A stretch of 64,000 bases of DNA from Vallitalea sp. (GTDB lineage Bacteria; Bacillota; Clostridia; Lachnospirales; Vallitaleaceae), in contig JAOASG010000057.1 of the NCBI GenBank assembly GCA_025210235.1, forward strand, positions 48,896 to 112,895, written 5' to 3'. Position numbers and translations under genes: made by a program. The notes under the pieces are model-generated. The model saw only the letters and a list, made by a program, of their open reading frames with translations, had not been told where the DNA came from and searched no databases. This document shows positions 1 to 9,648 of this stretch, piece after piece (within the stretch, counting starts at the first letter, position 1; the number at the start of each line of letters is the position of its first letter).

Positions 1-1
1 G

Positions 2-889
2 GCAAAACATAAAATGGAAGAACCTATATTAGTTTCTGGGACTGATGGAGTTGGAACAAAATTAAAGATGGCTTTTTTACTAGATAAGCATAATACTGTA
101 GGGATTGATTTAGTTGCCATGTGTGTAAATGATATTATCTGTTGTGGAGCTGAGCCATTATTCTTTTTAGATTACATCGCTTGTGGTAAAAATATTCCAG
201 AAAAAATAGCAGAGATGGTAAGTGGTGTTGCTGAAGGGTGTAGACAATCTGGAGCTGCACTTATTGGGGGAGAAACAGCCGAAATGCCAGGATTTTACCC
301 AGAGGATGAGTACGATATGGCTGGTTTTGCAGTGGGTATTGTAGATAAAAGTAAAGTTATTGATGGTTCAAAGATATGTGAGGGTGACGTGCTTCTAGGA
401 TTGCCTTCATCTGGGATACATAGTAATGGGTATTCTCTTGTAAGGAAACTTTTTGAACCATTAGAAGATAATGCATCAAAATTTAATGAAGAGTTAGGAT
501 GTACTATAGGTGAAGAACTAATTAAGCCTACAAAAATATATGTAAAACAAATAAATGAGTTAAAAGAAAAAGTAAATATAAAAGCAATTAGCCATATAAC
601 AGGTGGAGGATTTATTGAAAATATTCCTAGAGCATTAAAAGAAGGTTATTGTGCTAAAATAAATAAAGGGTCATGGCCTGTTAATAAGATTTTTAATATA
701 ATGCAAAAGCTTGGACAAGTAGAAGATAGAAGTATGTATAATACATTTAATATGGGGATTGGAATGGTACTAGTACTTAGTAAAGAAGAAGCAAACAAGG
801 CTATTAACGTTTTGGAGAACATGGGAGAAAAAGGTTATTTGATAGGGACAGTACAAAAAGGAGAGCAAGGAGTAGAATTAAAATGTTAA
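2..889 (+). CDS. purM: phosphoribosylformylglycinamidine cyclo-ligase (AIR synthetase), 5' end missing
   Basis: Makes aminoimidazole ribonucleotide from FGAM with ATP, a cytosolic step of purine synthesis. The frame is open from base 2, so the gene begins before the window; the first in-frame ATG (14) is internal. The visible 295 residues begin just before the conserved [12 protein letters not shown] segment and keep the [15 protein letters not shown] and GGETAEMPG motifs, the usual active-site signatures of PurM. About 50 N-terminal residues are missing compared with the usual ~345. Its last seven bases overlap the start of purN, so the two are translationally coupled. First visible gene of a purM-purN-purD operon; the earlier pur genes presumably lie to the left. 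Confidence 0.96.
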   Translation, partial: AKHKMEEPILVSGTDGVGTKLKMAFLLDKHNTVGIDLVAMCVNDIICCGAEPLFFLDYIACGKNIPEKIAEMVSGVAEGCRQSGAALIGGETAEMPGFYPEDEYDMAGFAVGIVDKSKVIDGSKICEGDVLLGLPSSGIHSNGYSLVRKLFEPLEDNASKFNEELGCTIGEELIKPTKIYVKQINELKEKVNIKAISHITGGGFIENIPRALKEGYCAKINKGSWPVNKIFNIMQKLGQVEDRSMYNTFNMGIGMVLVLSKEEANKAINVLENMGEKGYLIGTVQKGEQGVELKC

Positions 890-1506
890 AAATTGGAGTT
901 CTTGTTTCAGGAGGGGGAACTAATCTTCAAGCTATTATTGATAAAATAGTAGATGGTACTATACCTAATACAAAGATAGTATCTGTAGTAAGCAATAAAG
1001 AAAATGCTTATGCCTTAGAAAGAAGTAAGAAATATAACATAGATGGTAAGTGTATAAAGCCTAGTGACTATTCGTCAAGAGTGGAATTTAGTGAGGCACT
1101 TAAAAATCATTTTATTTCATTAAATGTTGATTTAATTGTTCTTGCAGGATATTTAGTTGTTTTATCAAAAGAATTTGTAAGCGCTTTTCCAAATAAAATA
1201 ATGAATATTCATCCTTCACTAATACCATCATTTTGTGGTGATGGGTATTATGGATTAAAAGTTCATCAAGCTGTAATAAATCGTGGTGCAAAGCTTACAG
1301 GTGCTACTGTTCATTTTGTTGATGAAGGGACAGATACAGGACCTATTATTCTACAAAAAGCAGTTGATGTTAAAGATAGTGATACGCCAGAAATACTACA
1401 ACAAAGAGTAATGAAAGAAGCAGAATGGATAATATATCCAGAAGCTATAAAATTGTTTGCTGAAAATAGAATTGAAATTAACGACAATAAAGTAATAATT
1501 AAATAG
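883..1506 (+). CDS. purN: phosphoribosylglycinamide formyltransferase
   Basis: Transfers a formyl group from 10-formyltetrahydrofolate to GAR, the third purine step. The 207-residue length is normal. The N-terminal [11 protein letters not shown] loop binds the substrate phosphate. The catalytic Asn-His-Asp set is visible as [10 protein letters not shown] followed by the [10 protein letters not shown] segment, typical of PurN. The ATG at 883 sits inside the end of purM, and the gene is followed 20 bases later by purD, so the three form one operon. Nothing unusual was seen. Confidence 0.97.
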   Translation: MLKIGVLVSGGGTNLQAIIDKIVDGTIPNTKIVSVVSNKENAYALERSKKYNIDGKCIKPSDYSSRVEFSEALKNHFISLNVDLIVLAGYLVVLSKEFVSAFPNKIMNIHPSLIPSFCGDGYYGLKVHQAVINRGAKLTGATVHFVDEGTDTGPIILQKAVDVKDSDTPEILQQRVMKEAEWIIYPEAIKLFAENRIEINDNKVIIK

Positions 1507-1526
1507 AAATAGAAGGGATGAACTTA

Positions 1527-2786
1527 ATGAATATTTTTGTTATTGGAAGTGGTGGTAGAGAACATGCCATTGTATGGAAATTAGCAAAAAGTAATAAAAT
1601 AGATAAAATATATTGTGCTCCTGGAAATGCTGGTATTGCAGAGATAGCTCAGTGCGTTGATATTTCTGCTACAGATATTAATAAACTGGTTGAATTTGTT
1701 AAGAATAATCCTATTGATTTAACCGTAGTAGGTATGGATGATCCATTAATGCTAGGAATTGTTGATACTTTTGAAAAAGAAGGATTAAAAATATTTGGGC
1801 CAAGACAAAATGCGGCAATTATTGAAGGAAGTAAAATATTTTCAAAAGAATTAATGAAAAAATATAATATTCCTACAGCAGAATATGCAGTTATAGAAGA
1901 TGTAGTATCAGCAAAAGAATATATAAATAACTGTGAATATCCAGTTGTGATTAAAGCTGATGGATTAGCTCTTGGGAAAGGCGTTTTAATATGTAATACA
2001 TTAGAAGAAGCAAAAGAAGCAATTAATACAATAATGATTGATAAAAAATTTGGTGATGCAGGAAATAAAATTGTTATTGAAGAGTTTTTGACAGGACCTG
2101 AAGTATCTGTATTATCATTTTGTGATGGTGAAAATATAATTCCTATGGTTAGCGCGCAAGATCATAAAAGAGCTTTAGATGGAGATAAGGGATTGAATAC
2201 AGGTGGAATGGGAACTTTTTCTCCTAGTAAATATTATACAGAAGAAATTCATAAAGAATGTATTAAAACAATTTTTACTCCTTCAATAAAAGCGATGAAA
2301 AGAGAAGGAAGACCTTTTAGGGGAATTATGTTTTTTGGACTTATGTTAACTGATAAAGGACCTAAATTATTAGAATATAATGCAAGATTTGGTGATCCAG
2401 AGGCTCAGGTAGTTTTGCCTAGATTAAAAACAGATTTAGTAGAAATTTTTGAATATGCAATTGAGGGTAGATTGAATGAAATAAATATAGAGTGGGATAA
2501 TAAAGCAACAGTATGTGTTGTTTTAGCTTCAGGAGGCTATCCAGTAAAATATGATAAAGGATATGAAATAAAAGGATTAGAAATTCAAAAACAAAAAGAA
2601 GATATTATTGTTTTTCATGCAGGAACTAAAAAAGAAAATAATAAGATAGTTACTAATGGGGGAAGAGTTCTAGGTATTACAGCAATTGGAAATGATATAA
2701 ATGAAGCAAGAGAAAAAGCTTACAATGCTGTAAAAGAAGTGGATTTTTCTAATAAACATTTTAGAAGTGATATTGGAATTAAGTGA
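1527..2786 (+). CDS. purD: phosphoribosylamine-glycine ligase (GAR synthetase)
   Basis: Joins phosphoribosylamine and glycine with ATP, the second purine step. It is an ATP-grasp enzyme of 419 residues. It opens with the Rossmann-like MNIFVIGSGGREHAI and carries the ATP-grasp signatures KADGLALGKGV and LLEYNARFGDPEAQ. An earlier ATG at 1518 touches the AGAAGGG ribosome-binding site directly; the ATG at 1527 has proper spacing and begins exactly at the family N-terminus, so I chose it. Last gene of the purMND operon; a hairpin follows, facing the convergent carbamate kinase gene. Confidence 0.96.
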   Translation: MNIFVIGSGGREHAIVWKLAKSNKIDKIYCAPGNAGIAEIAQCVDISATDINKLVEFVKNNPIDLTVVGMDDPLMLGIVDTFEKEGLKIFGPRQNAAIIEGSKIFSKELMKKYNIPTAEYAVIEDVVSAKEYINNCEYPVVIKADGLALGKGVLICNTLEEAKEAINTIMIDKKFGDAGNKIVIEEFLTGPEVSVLSFCDGENIIPMVSAQDHKRALDGDKGLNTGGMGTFSPSKYYTEEIHKECIKTIFTPSIKAMKREGRPFRGIMFFGLMLTDKGPKLLEYNARFGDPEAQVVLPRLKTDLVEIFEYAIEGRLNEINIEWDNKATVCVVLASGGYPVKYDKGYEIKGLEIQKQKEDIIVFHAGTKKENNKIVTNGGRVLGITAIGNDINEAREKAYNAVKEVDFSNKHFRSDIGIK

Positions 2787-2826
2787 TGTTACTGAAAAAG
2801 TCCTTTAGTGTTTATATGTATATAAA

Positions 2827-2851
2827 AGGCCACTAAAAGAGGTAGTGGCCT
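2827..2851. terminator. hairpin terminator between convergent purD and arcC
   Basis: A nine-base stem (AGGCCACTA / TAGTGGCCT) closes a 7-base loop. On the minus strand it is followed by TTTTATATA, so it fits best as the terminator of the agmatine operon. It may also stop purMND transcripts, though the plus side lacks a T run. Confidence 0.65.
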
Positions 2852-2878
2852 ATACTATATATACTATACCATTTATTA

Positions 2879-3838
2879 CTAATTACTAGTAATTATTGTT
2901 CCGCTTTTACCATCCATAACAAGGTGAGCATTTTCTAAGGAAGCAATTACTGCTTTTCTTCCTGTACCACTTTTTACAAATTCAATAGCTGCTCTTACTT
3001 TTGGTAACATACTACCTGGAGCAAAATGTCCTTCTTCGCAGTATCTTTCAGCTTCTTCAACAGACATAGTATCGATATCTTGTTGGTTAGGTTTACCCCA
3101 ATTGATAGATACTCTGTCTACTGCTGTTAAGATAAAAAGATAATCGGCATCTACTGTTTCAGCTAGTTTTGCAGAAGCGTAATCTTTGTCAATAACTGCT
3201 GGAGTACCTACGTAATCACCACTTTGTTCTTTTATTACAGGAATACCACCACCACCACAAGCAATAACAATAAATTCGTTATCTAACATATTAACAATAG
3301 ATTCTTTTTCTACAATATCTACTGGTTTTGGAGATGGAACCATACGTCTATATCCTCTTCCAGCATCTTCTTTAATAACTAAGTCTTTATTTTCTTGCAT
3401 AAGCTTATCAGCTTCTTCTTTAGTATAATAGCTACCAATTGGTTTTCTTGGATTTTTAAATGCTTCATCTTCTTTACTCACCTCAACTTGAGTAACAACA
3501 GATGCTACATGCCAAGGCATTCCTTGAAGAAACAGTTCTTTCTTTATAGCTTTTTGAAGATGATAACCAATATAGCCTTGACTCATCGCTGTACACTCTG
3601 GAAGCTCAATCGGAACAACTTTTTCATTAGTTTTAGAAGCTTCCTCAAATGCTAAGTTAATCATACCAACTTGAGGACCGTTTCCGTGACTAATAACAAT
3701 TTCGTTTCCTTGACTAATTAAATTAACAAGTGCCTTAGAAGCAATAGCCACTTTTTCTTGTTGTTCTATAGGGTTATTTCCTAAAGCATTACCACCAAGA
3801 GCGATAACAATTCGATGTAAAGCGTTTTTATATGACAT
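2879..3838 (-). CDS. arcC: carbamate kinase
   Basis: Converts carbamoyl phosphate and ADP to ATP, CO2 and ammonia, the energy-yielding last step of agmatine (or arginine) fermentation. The 319 residues are typical. The N-terminal IVIALGGNALG phosphate loop, HGNGPQVG, and the glycine-rich ACGGGGIPV are carbamate kinase signatures. A GGAGG site lies 8 bases before the ATG. Last gene of the minus-strand operon symporter-ptcA-aguA-APC-arcC, separated from the permease gene by about 155 bases that hold a strong hairpin. With ptcA and no ornithine transcarbamylase or arginine deiminase beside it, it most likely serves agmatine breakdown (AguC role). Confidence 0.95.
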   Translation of the reverse strand: MSYKNALHRIVIALGGNALGNNPIEQQEKVAIASKALVNLISQGNEIVISHGNGPQVGMINLAFEEASKTNEKVVPIELPECTAMSQGYIGYHLQKAIKKELFLQGMPWHVASVVTQVEVSKEDEAFKNPRKPIGSYYTKEEADKLMQENKDLVIKEDAGRGYRRMVPSPKPVDIVEKESIVNMLDNEFIVIACGGGGIPVIKEQSGDYVGTPAVIDKDYASAKLAETVDADYLFILTAVDRVSINWGKPNQQDIDTMSVEEAERYCEEGHFAPGSMLPKVRAAIEFVKSGTGRKAVIASLENAHLVMDGKSGTIITSN

Positions 3839-3947
3839 ATATTTTCCTCCATTATATTATAAATATTAATTTTATTTAGTCTATCTATTAGTGTTAGATA
3901 ATATAACTATATGAAACTATATGAAATTAATTCATAAGGTCGAGTAT

Positions 3948-3976
3948 TTAGGGGTTGTCCTATAGACAACCCCTAA
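3948..3976. other. 12-bp intercistronic hairpin between APC permease and arcC genes
   Basis: A perfect stem (TTAGGGGTTGTC / GACAACCCCTAA) around a five-base loop, in the 155-base gap inside the agmatine operon. Neither strand has a T run after it, so it may be an mRNA-stabilising or partial-termination structure rather than a full terminator. Confidence 0.55.
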
Positions 3977-3994
3977 GTAATTTGTATTAAATGT

Positions 3995-5350
3995 CTATTT
4001 TTTACTATTTGCGTAAAGAATATAACCAAATAGTGTGGTAAGTCCTGTTCCGATAATTAAAGTAAGATGATAGAGTGAATCCCATCCTTCACCTGTAAAG
4101 AACAGAAGAGCAATTCCTAAAGTTATAAATAAGAAACCTAATATACTTGAAACATAAAGTCCAAATTTGCCAAATGGTACTTTATATGGTCTTGGTGTAT
4201 CAGCATCTTGATTTCTAAGCTTAACTGCAGTTGGGAATAACCATAAATATGGTAAGAAGAACACTAGGAAACTAAATGATAAAATAGTCCAGAATGCGTC
4301 ATTAGCACTTTCTGTAAGGGAGAAATTCAATAGGATTAATAATGTTGAAATTACACCCATTAATATATATGAATAATCTGGAGTATTGTATTTTTTATTA
4401 CGATGTCCAAGTAGCTTTGTTTTTTTAGTAAATTCAGCTTCATCAAGAACTTCAACACCACCTAATGTCCAAGAAATCATATTTGATACAAGAGTAAATA
4501 GTGTCACAACGATAATAACGTTAAATACTGCTGTCTGCGCTCCTCCAAATACACTACAAAGTTCTTTTAATGCAAGGAAGAAACCATCAAGTGGATTAAT
4601 TGATTCTGCAGGAAGAGCAGCTAGAACACCAAATGTACCTATTATATAAAGAGCTGCGATAAGTATTCCTGCTAAGACAGTCATCTTAGGAATATTTTTT
4701 TCTGGTTGATCAATTTCTGAAGCAATTGAACTAATTAACTCAAATCCCAAGAGATTGTATACTATAGCCGAACTAAATGAGATAGTATCAAAATCGAAAG
4801 ATAATGAGAAATTGGATAATGAAAAATCATTTGCAAATCCATTTTGTGCACCGTAAACAACACCTAAAACACCGAAAACAACTAGTACGGCAACTTTTAA
4901 GATAGCTGCAATATTGGTAACAGTAATACTTAGGTCAACACCTCTAATACCAATATAAACTACTACCCAACACATAAATATTGCGATAAAAGCAGATGGC
5001 CATACACCCATATCAGGTGCGAATGCCATTGAGAACCAAAAGCTAAATGCAATAAATACGGCTGGCATCCAAAATGCAACGTTTACCCAGTAAAACCATG
5101 CTACAAGAGATGCCTGTAATTCACCAAAAGCTCTTTTAACCCATGTATAGATACCACCATCTTCAGGATATGCGGCTCCAAGTTCTGCGTTGATTAAACC
5201 ATAAGGAATAAAGAATAATATTGTTGTTAATAACCAAACTGTTATGGATGATACACCCATTGCTGCGGGAGCTACAAAAGTATCTAGTACTACGATTCCA
5301 CAGACTGTAAATGAGATCATTTTAAATAAACTTACTTTTTTTTGTTCCAT
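3995..5350 (-). CDS. APC-family amino acid/polyamine permease, probable agmatine-putrescine antiporter
   Basis: An integral membrane protein of 451 residues with about 12 hydrophobic segments and the APC-family start (KMISFTVCGIVVLDTFVAPAAMG), then PEDGGIYTWVKRAFG. Enzymes on both sides belong to the agmatine deiminase pathway, and in lactic acid bacteria the corresponding position holds AguD, which exchanges external agmatine for internal putrescine. The exchange role is inferred from context; the family assignment is direct. The gene lies 28 bases downstream of aguA in the same operon. Confidence 0.85.
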   Translation of the reverse strand: MEQKKVSLFKMISFTVCGIVVLDTFVAPAAMGVSSITVWLLTTILFFIPYGLINAELGAAYPEDGGIYTWVKRAFGELQASLVAWFYWVNVAFWMPAVFIAFSFWFSMAFAPDMGVWPSAFIAIFMCWVVVYIGIRGVDLSITVTNIAAILKVAVLVVFGVLGVVYGAQNGFANDFSLSNFSLSFDFDTISFSSAIVYNLLGFELISSIASEIDQPEKNIPKMTVLAGILIAALYIIGTFGVLAALPAESINPLDGFFLALKELCSVFGGAQTAVFNVIIVVTLFTLVSNMISWTLGGVEVLDEAEFTKKTKLLGHRNKKYNTPDYSYILMGVISTLLILLNFSLTESANDAFWTILSFSFLVFFLPYLWLFPTAVKLRNQDADTPRPYKVPFGKFGLYVSSILGFLFITLGIALLFFTGEGWDSLYHLTLIIGTGLTTLFGYILYANSKK

Positions 5351-5378
5351 GATATCTCTCCTTCACTTTTAATAGCAT

Positions 5379-6491
5379 TTATTTTTTTAACCCCATAGGC
5401 TGTTGCTGGGTGATACAATGAATATTTCCTCCCCCAAGGATAATTTCACGAGCATATATTCCGACTACTTCTCTATCAGGAAATACATTGCTCAATGTTT
5501 CAATAGCTTTTTTATCATAAACCTCATCATTAAATAGAGGTAGAATGACAGCTTCATTTGCAATATAAAAATTAGCATAGGAAGCGGCTTGTCTGTCGCC
5601 TTCATTACGAGGGAGAGTACCGTCTACAGCATCTACACCTTCGCTTTCTTCCTTAGTAATTAGTACCTCATTTGGAATATGTAGCTTATGAATAGTAAGC
5701 TTTCTTCCTTTAGCATCGGTTTCATTAGATAAATAATCATAAGCTGCTTTTGAAAGAGGGTACTGTGGATCGTTTTCATCGTCAGTCCAAGCAAGAACTA
5801 AAACGCCAGGTGCACAGTAGTGTACGATATTATCAACATGTTCGTTTGTTTCATCAAGATAAATACCATTTGGAAGCCATAACACTTTTTCTACACCTAA
5901 ATATTCTTTTAACATGTTTTCAATTTCTTCTTTAGATAAATCAGGATTTCTACTTTCATTAAGTAAGCATTCTTCTGTAACAATTGCTGTTCCATCGCCA
6001 TCACTATGAATAGATCCACCTTCTAGAATGAATTCTTCTAAAGAATAATAATCAATATTTTCTATTTCACAAACTTTACGAGCTACTTGATCATCTTTAT
6101 CCCAAGGGAAGTAAAGACCATCGACTAAGCCACCCCAAGCATTAAAGCGCCAATCTACACCACGAACATCGCCTTTTTCGTTAACAACAAAAGTAGGACC
6201 AATATCTCTCATCCAAGAATCATCATTTGACATTTCAACAACACGGACATTGCTACTTAAGGCTTCTCTTGCCGCTTCATATTGTCTAGCAGATACACAC
6301 ATAGTTACATTTTCATACTTAGCAATGGTTTCTGCTACGTCTACAAAAGCTTTTTGAGCTGGTTTTGCACCTAATCGCCAGTTATCAGTTCTTTCAGGCC
6401 AAACCATCCAACATCCAACATGTTTTTCAAATTCCCCTGGCATTCTAAAGCCGTCTTTTTTTGGGGTACTATTTTGTATTTTATTTGCCAT
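5379..6491 (-). CDS. aguA: agmatine deiminase
   Basis: Hydrolyses agmatine to N-carbamoylputrescine and ammonia. Family hallmarks are visible: [23 protein letters not shown] near the N-terminus in two recognisable blocks, the [15 protein letters not shown] region, an [12 protein letters not shown] segment, and the C-terminal [13 protein letters not shown] block holding the catalytic Cys. Length 370 matches the family (about 365). A TTG start would add five residues at the ribosome-binding site itself; the ATG at 6491 lies eight bases after GGAGG and begins MANKIQ, so I used it. Together with ptcA and arcC this gives one ATP per agmatine. Confidence 0.95.
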   Translation of the reverse strand: MANKIQNSTPKKDGFRMPGEFEKHVGCWMVWPERTDNWRLGAKPAQKAFVDVAETIAKYENVTMCVSARQYEAAREALSSNVRVVEMSNDDSWMRDIGPTFVVNEKGDVRGVDWRFNAWGGLVDGLYFPWDKDDQVARKVCEIENIDYYSLEEFILEGGSIHSDGDGTAIVTEECLLNESRNPDLSKEEIENMLKEYLGVEKVLWLPNGIYLDETNEHVDNIVHYCAPGVLVLAWTDDENDPQYPLSKAAYDYLSNETDAKGRKLTIHKLHIPNEVLITKEESEGVDAVDGTLPRNEGDRQAASYANFYIANEAVILPLFNDEVYDKKAIETLSNVFPDREVVGIYAREIILGGGNIHCITQQQPMGLKK

Positions 6492-6529
6492 AGCTGTATC
6501 CTCCAAAATTTAATTTAGATTTTTATTTT

Positions 6530-6586
6530 ACTTAACTTTCCCACTTTAAAATTAATACATTATATTTATTAGTGAAAAAGTTAAGT
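6530..6586. repeat. inverted repeat in ptcA-aguA gap
   Basis: A perfect 10-base pair of arms, ACTTAACTTT and AAAGTTAAGT, separated by 37 AT-rich bases in the 122-base gap between ptcA and aguA. It could fold into an intercistronic hairpin; no function can be assigned. Confidence 0.4.
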
Positions 6587-6613
6587 ATTGAAAACTTTTA
6601 TTAACTATTTATA

Positions 6614-7663
6614 TTATTTTAATTTATTTAAGAAATCATTTACTTTAGTTTCATGCATTTTCTTAACTTCTTCACTAGGTTGTTCGATGAATTTATGTGT
6701 GAAGTAAACTAAAATAGCCATTTGAGCTGTTAATCTATTTTCTGCTTCATCAAAAGCAACACAGTATTCGCCTTCTAAAGCTTCTCTTGTAACTTCTTCT
6801 TTATCATTAGCTGGAAGACAGTGAAGTAACATTGCACCTTTTTTAGCTTTGCTCATTAGCTCTTCAGTAATAACATAGTCTGGCATGAAAGCAGCTAATC
6901 TTTCTTCTTTTTCATCTAATTGAGTTACCCAATAGAAGCTATCGCCATATACTACGTCACATTCGCTAATTTTTTCTACATCATCAGTTATTTCATATGA
7001 AGCACCAGTCTCTTTGCAATATTCATCAGCAAGGTCTAGCCATTCTTGTTCCATTTGATATTTTTTAGGACCAATTTGTTTGAAGTTCATACCATATTTT
7101 GTACAAGTTAATAGTAGTGAACGACAAACATCTGTTGCATCACCCATAAATGCAAGTGTTAAATCGGATAATTTTCTTCCATCTGTAATATGTTCTTTAA
7201 TAGTAAATAAATCTGCTAACATTTGAGTTGGATGGAATCTTGTGTCAAGACCATTAATAACAGGTACTGTTGACATTTTACATAATGCATCAATAGTTTC
7301 AGGATCATTAGTACGAGCCATTACTATATCACACATTCTTGATAATACTCTTGCTGTATCATCAATAGACTCTTTTGCACCAAGGTGAATATCTCTTGGT
7401 GATAAGAATAAACCATGTCCTCCAAGTAGTGTTGCAGCAACTTCAAAAGAAACTCTAGTTCTTGTTGAACCAGCTTCAAAAATCATTCCTACTGATTTAT
7501 TTTCAAAAAGTTTTGGAATAGCATTATCTCTTCTTGCATCCTTTAGAAGAGCCATTAACTCCATCATGTCATCCATTTCTTTTGTTGTGAAGTCTTTCAT
7601 TGAGATCATATGTCTCATATCTTGTTTTTTTAAATTTGTTGCACTAGAACTTGGTAATTTCAT
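6614..7663 (-). CDS. ptcA: putrescine carbamoyltransferase (transcarbamylase family)
   Basis: Phosphorolyses N-carbamoylputrescine to putrescine and carbamoyl phosphate, which feeds carbamate kinase. The carbamoyl-phosphate loop STRTRVSFE, the HPTQMLADL motif and the C-terminal LLHCLPA are transcarbamylase signatures; HCLPA rather than HCLPG and the absence of an SMG loop point to putrescine rather than ornithine as substrate, and the neighbour aguA supports this. The upstream ATG at 7732 has no ribosome-binding site; the ATG at 7663 follows AAAGGAG by about ten bases and gives 349 residues, so I chose it. Second gene of the operon, 108 bases after the symporter gene. Confidence 0.9.
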   Translation of the reverse strand: MKLPSSSATNLKKQDMRHMISMKDFTTKEMDDMMELMALLKDARRDNAIPKLFENKSVGMIFEAGSTRTRVSFEVAATLLGGHGLFLSPRDIHLGAKESIDDTARVLSRMCDIVMARTNDPETIDALCKMSTVPVINGLDTRFHPTQMLADLFTIKEHITDGRKLSDLTLAFMGDATDVCRSLLLTCTKYGMNFKQIGPKKYQMEQEWLDLADEYCKETGASYEITDDVEKISECDVVYGDSFYWVTQLDEKEERLAAFMPDYVITEELMSKAKKGAMLLHCLPANDKEEVTREALEGEYCVAFDEAENRLTAQMAILVYFTHKFIEQPSEEVKKMHETKVNDFLNKLK

Positions 7664-7771
7664 TGTTTTCAGTCTCCTTTTATATGTTTTGGTTTTGATT
7701 AGTCCGCAATAAGTAATATAATCTAATTTCAATATAGTTTTTTTGTGGAATAATCTTATATAATTAAATTA

Positions 7772-9259
7772 TTAATTATCTAAAATAATCTCTTCTAGAG
7801 AGCGTGCTTTATTTTTGTTTCTTGTACAAAATGATACAAGAATAATTAGTAATAAGTTTACAAGTGCAGGAACTAGAGTGAAAAATTCCCATGGTTCAGG
7901 AATAATGGTTAGCTGAGAAATGCAGCCAATAACATTAATCAAAAGACCACCAAGCATACCTGCAATAATTCCATAAGTATTTACCCAGTTTGATTTTAGG
8001 GCAAATACAAAAGGGAAAAATAAAACACCAAATTGTAATGTAAAGGCAAATATAGTTAAATCATAAATATTAGTACTAGCAAGACCACAAATAGCGGATA
8101 ATAAACCTACTATTATAACAAAAACTTTGGTTATCCTAAGTATTCGTTTATCATTAGCTTGTGTTTTTGCAACATCTTTTTTAATAAATATAGGTCTATA
8201 TATATCATTTGAAAAAAGAACTGCTGTTGCAAATAATGACGTACTTGCACTTGATAAAATAGCAGCTAGTAGTGATGCAACGAAAAAGCCTAAACCTACA
8301 GGGTTTAAAAGTTCTTTTGCTAAAAATGGAATTAATAATTCACTATCTTCAGCAAAAAGACTTGCATCAATAGTTCCATTAGAAACTAGAGTAATGCCAA
8401 TAAGTGCTATTAATATAGGTATAAATCCTATTGTCCAATAAAGTCCACCAGCAATAATCATTCCTTGTTTAGCTGTTTTTTCATCTTTTGCCATAAAGGC
8501 TCTTTGTGCAATATCAGGGCTAGGAATATTACCTAGAGCCATACCTGCCCACATTGCGATGTAACTTATCCATGAAGCAAGTCCTTTTTCTCTTGGCAAA
8601 AAATTCCAAAAGTTTTTTGGCGTGTGAGATATAACATTTGGAATACCTCCTGCCACATTGAATCCAACTATTAGTATTGCCAAAAGACCAATAAATATAA
8701 TAATCATTTGTATAGCATCTGTCCAGACTACTGCAATTAGTCCACCCATATAAGTAAAAATGACAACAACAGCTGTTGCAATAAGAAAACCTAGAATTAG
8801 GTTGATGCCAAAAAGTATATTAAGAATTTTACCAATGGCAAGAAGCTGTACCGCTGTCCATAAAATATAAGTGGGAATCATAAGTGAAGCAGCTAGATAA
8901 CCAGTGGTTTTACCAAACCGATAATTGTAAAGTTCACCTACGGACCTAATTTTTAACCGTCTTAAAGTTTTAACGAAAAAAAGTCCGATAAGTATTAATG
9001 CAAGCCCAGCGGCAAATGGATCTTCTATTACTCCATAAATACCTTCATTATATGCTGCGCCGGTAGCTCCTATAATTGTACCTCCGCCCCAAAAGGTGGC
9101 AAATAACGTTCCGACTATTAGTATAAGAGGAGCACCTCTTCCAGCTACCAAATAATCATCGGAGTTTTTAACTTTCTTACTGGCAATTTTTCCTACAAAA
9201 ATGATTCCCATAAGAAAAAGAAATATTATAAAAAGTGGTATAAGGTTATCGTAGTTCAT
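7772..9259 (-). CDS. sodium:solute symporter (SSS family)
   Basis: A 495-residue membrane protein with about 13 hydrophobic segments. The N-terminal SDDYLVAGRGAPL and following FATFWGGGTIIGATGAAY are characteristic of the sodium/solute symporter family (PutP/PanF-like). Its substrate cannot be read from sequence. As the first gene of the agmatine operon it may take up agmatine, putrescine or a related polyamine, giving the locus a second transporter next to the APC permease. An AAAGGA site precedes the ATG. The intergenic region upstream, shared with the Lrp regulator, holds several inverted repeats. Confidence 0.88.
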   Translation of the reverse strand: MNYDNLIPLFIIFLFLMGIIFVGKIASKKVKNSDDYLVAGRGAPLILIVGTLFATFWGGGTIIGATGAAYNEGIYGVIEDPFAAGLALILIGLFFVKTLRRLKIRSVGELYNYRFGKTTGYLAASLMIPTYILWTAVQLLAIGKILNILFGINLILGFLIATAVVVIFTYMGGLIAVVWTDAIQMIIIFIGLLAILIVGFNVAGGIPNVISHTPKNFWNFLPREKGLASWISYIAMWAGMALGNIPSPDIAQRAFMAKDEKTAKQGMIIAGGLYWTIGFIPILIALIGITLVSNGTIDASLFAEDSELLIPFLAKELLNPVGLGFFVASLLAAILSSASTSLFATAVLFSNDIYRPIFIKKDVAKTQANDKRILRITKVFVIIVGLLSAICGLASTNIYDLTIFAFTLQFGVLFFPFVFALKSNWVNTYGIIAGMLGGLLINVIGCISQLTIIPEPWEFFTLVPALVNLLLIILVSFCTRNKNKARSLEEIILDN

Positions 9260-9648
9260 AGTATTATTCCTTTCACTTTTTAGGTAATTGAAAAACTAAG
9301 GCTTTTAGTATGTTTTGCAATTACTTATTTGAAAATGATACCGTCCCTTTAAATTGGTATAAATTTAACATAAATGATCAATGATAATATTCAAGATACC
9401 AATTTTGTTAAATAAGTAAGTCTAAATGGGGTAGTAAAAGCACTACTTGGCTATATTATACATAGAATAGTTCACAATGTCAACATAGTAATGACCAATT
9501 TTAACAAAATAAAGTCATAAACTGCATTTTTAATGACCAAAATGGACATATTAATGGGCAATATCTTTTTTGTCTATTGATTATTCATTTTAAATATGAT
9601 ATTATACTCTATAAATATTATTATGATACTTTGATTGGGAGAATAAAC
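9260..9648. promoter_or_regulatory. divergent regulatory region, agmatine operon / Lrp regulator
   Basis: This 389-base non-coding stretch separates the minus-strand agmatine operon from the plus-strand Lrp gene. It holds the dispersed palindromic motif at 9281-9326, a perfect 10-bp inverted repeat AAATTGGTAT (9351-9360) / ATACCAATTT (9396-9405) with a second nested pair ATTTAACA / TGTTAAAT, and further copies of the same box as GACCAATTTT at 9493-9502 and GACCAAAATGG near 9535. The repeated ACCAATTT box is a plausible Lrp operator; this is inference. Confidence 0.55.
9281..9326. repeat. dispersed palindromic motif, copy upstream of the SSS gene
   Basis: Arms TAGGTAATTGAAAAAC (9281-9296) and GTTTTGCAATTACTTA (9311-9326) form an imperfect inverted repeat. 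The same motif occurs before ccdA, clpC, dhaK and hydE. It ends about 20 bases from the start codon of the symporter gene. Confidence 0.6.

Noticed and set aside
6614..7663. Ornithine carbamoyltransferase instead of putrescine carbamoyltransferase
   Set aside because: HCLPA in place of HCLPG, no SMG loop, and direct linkage to agmatine deiminase all favour putrescine.
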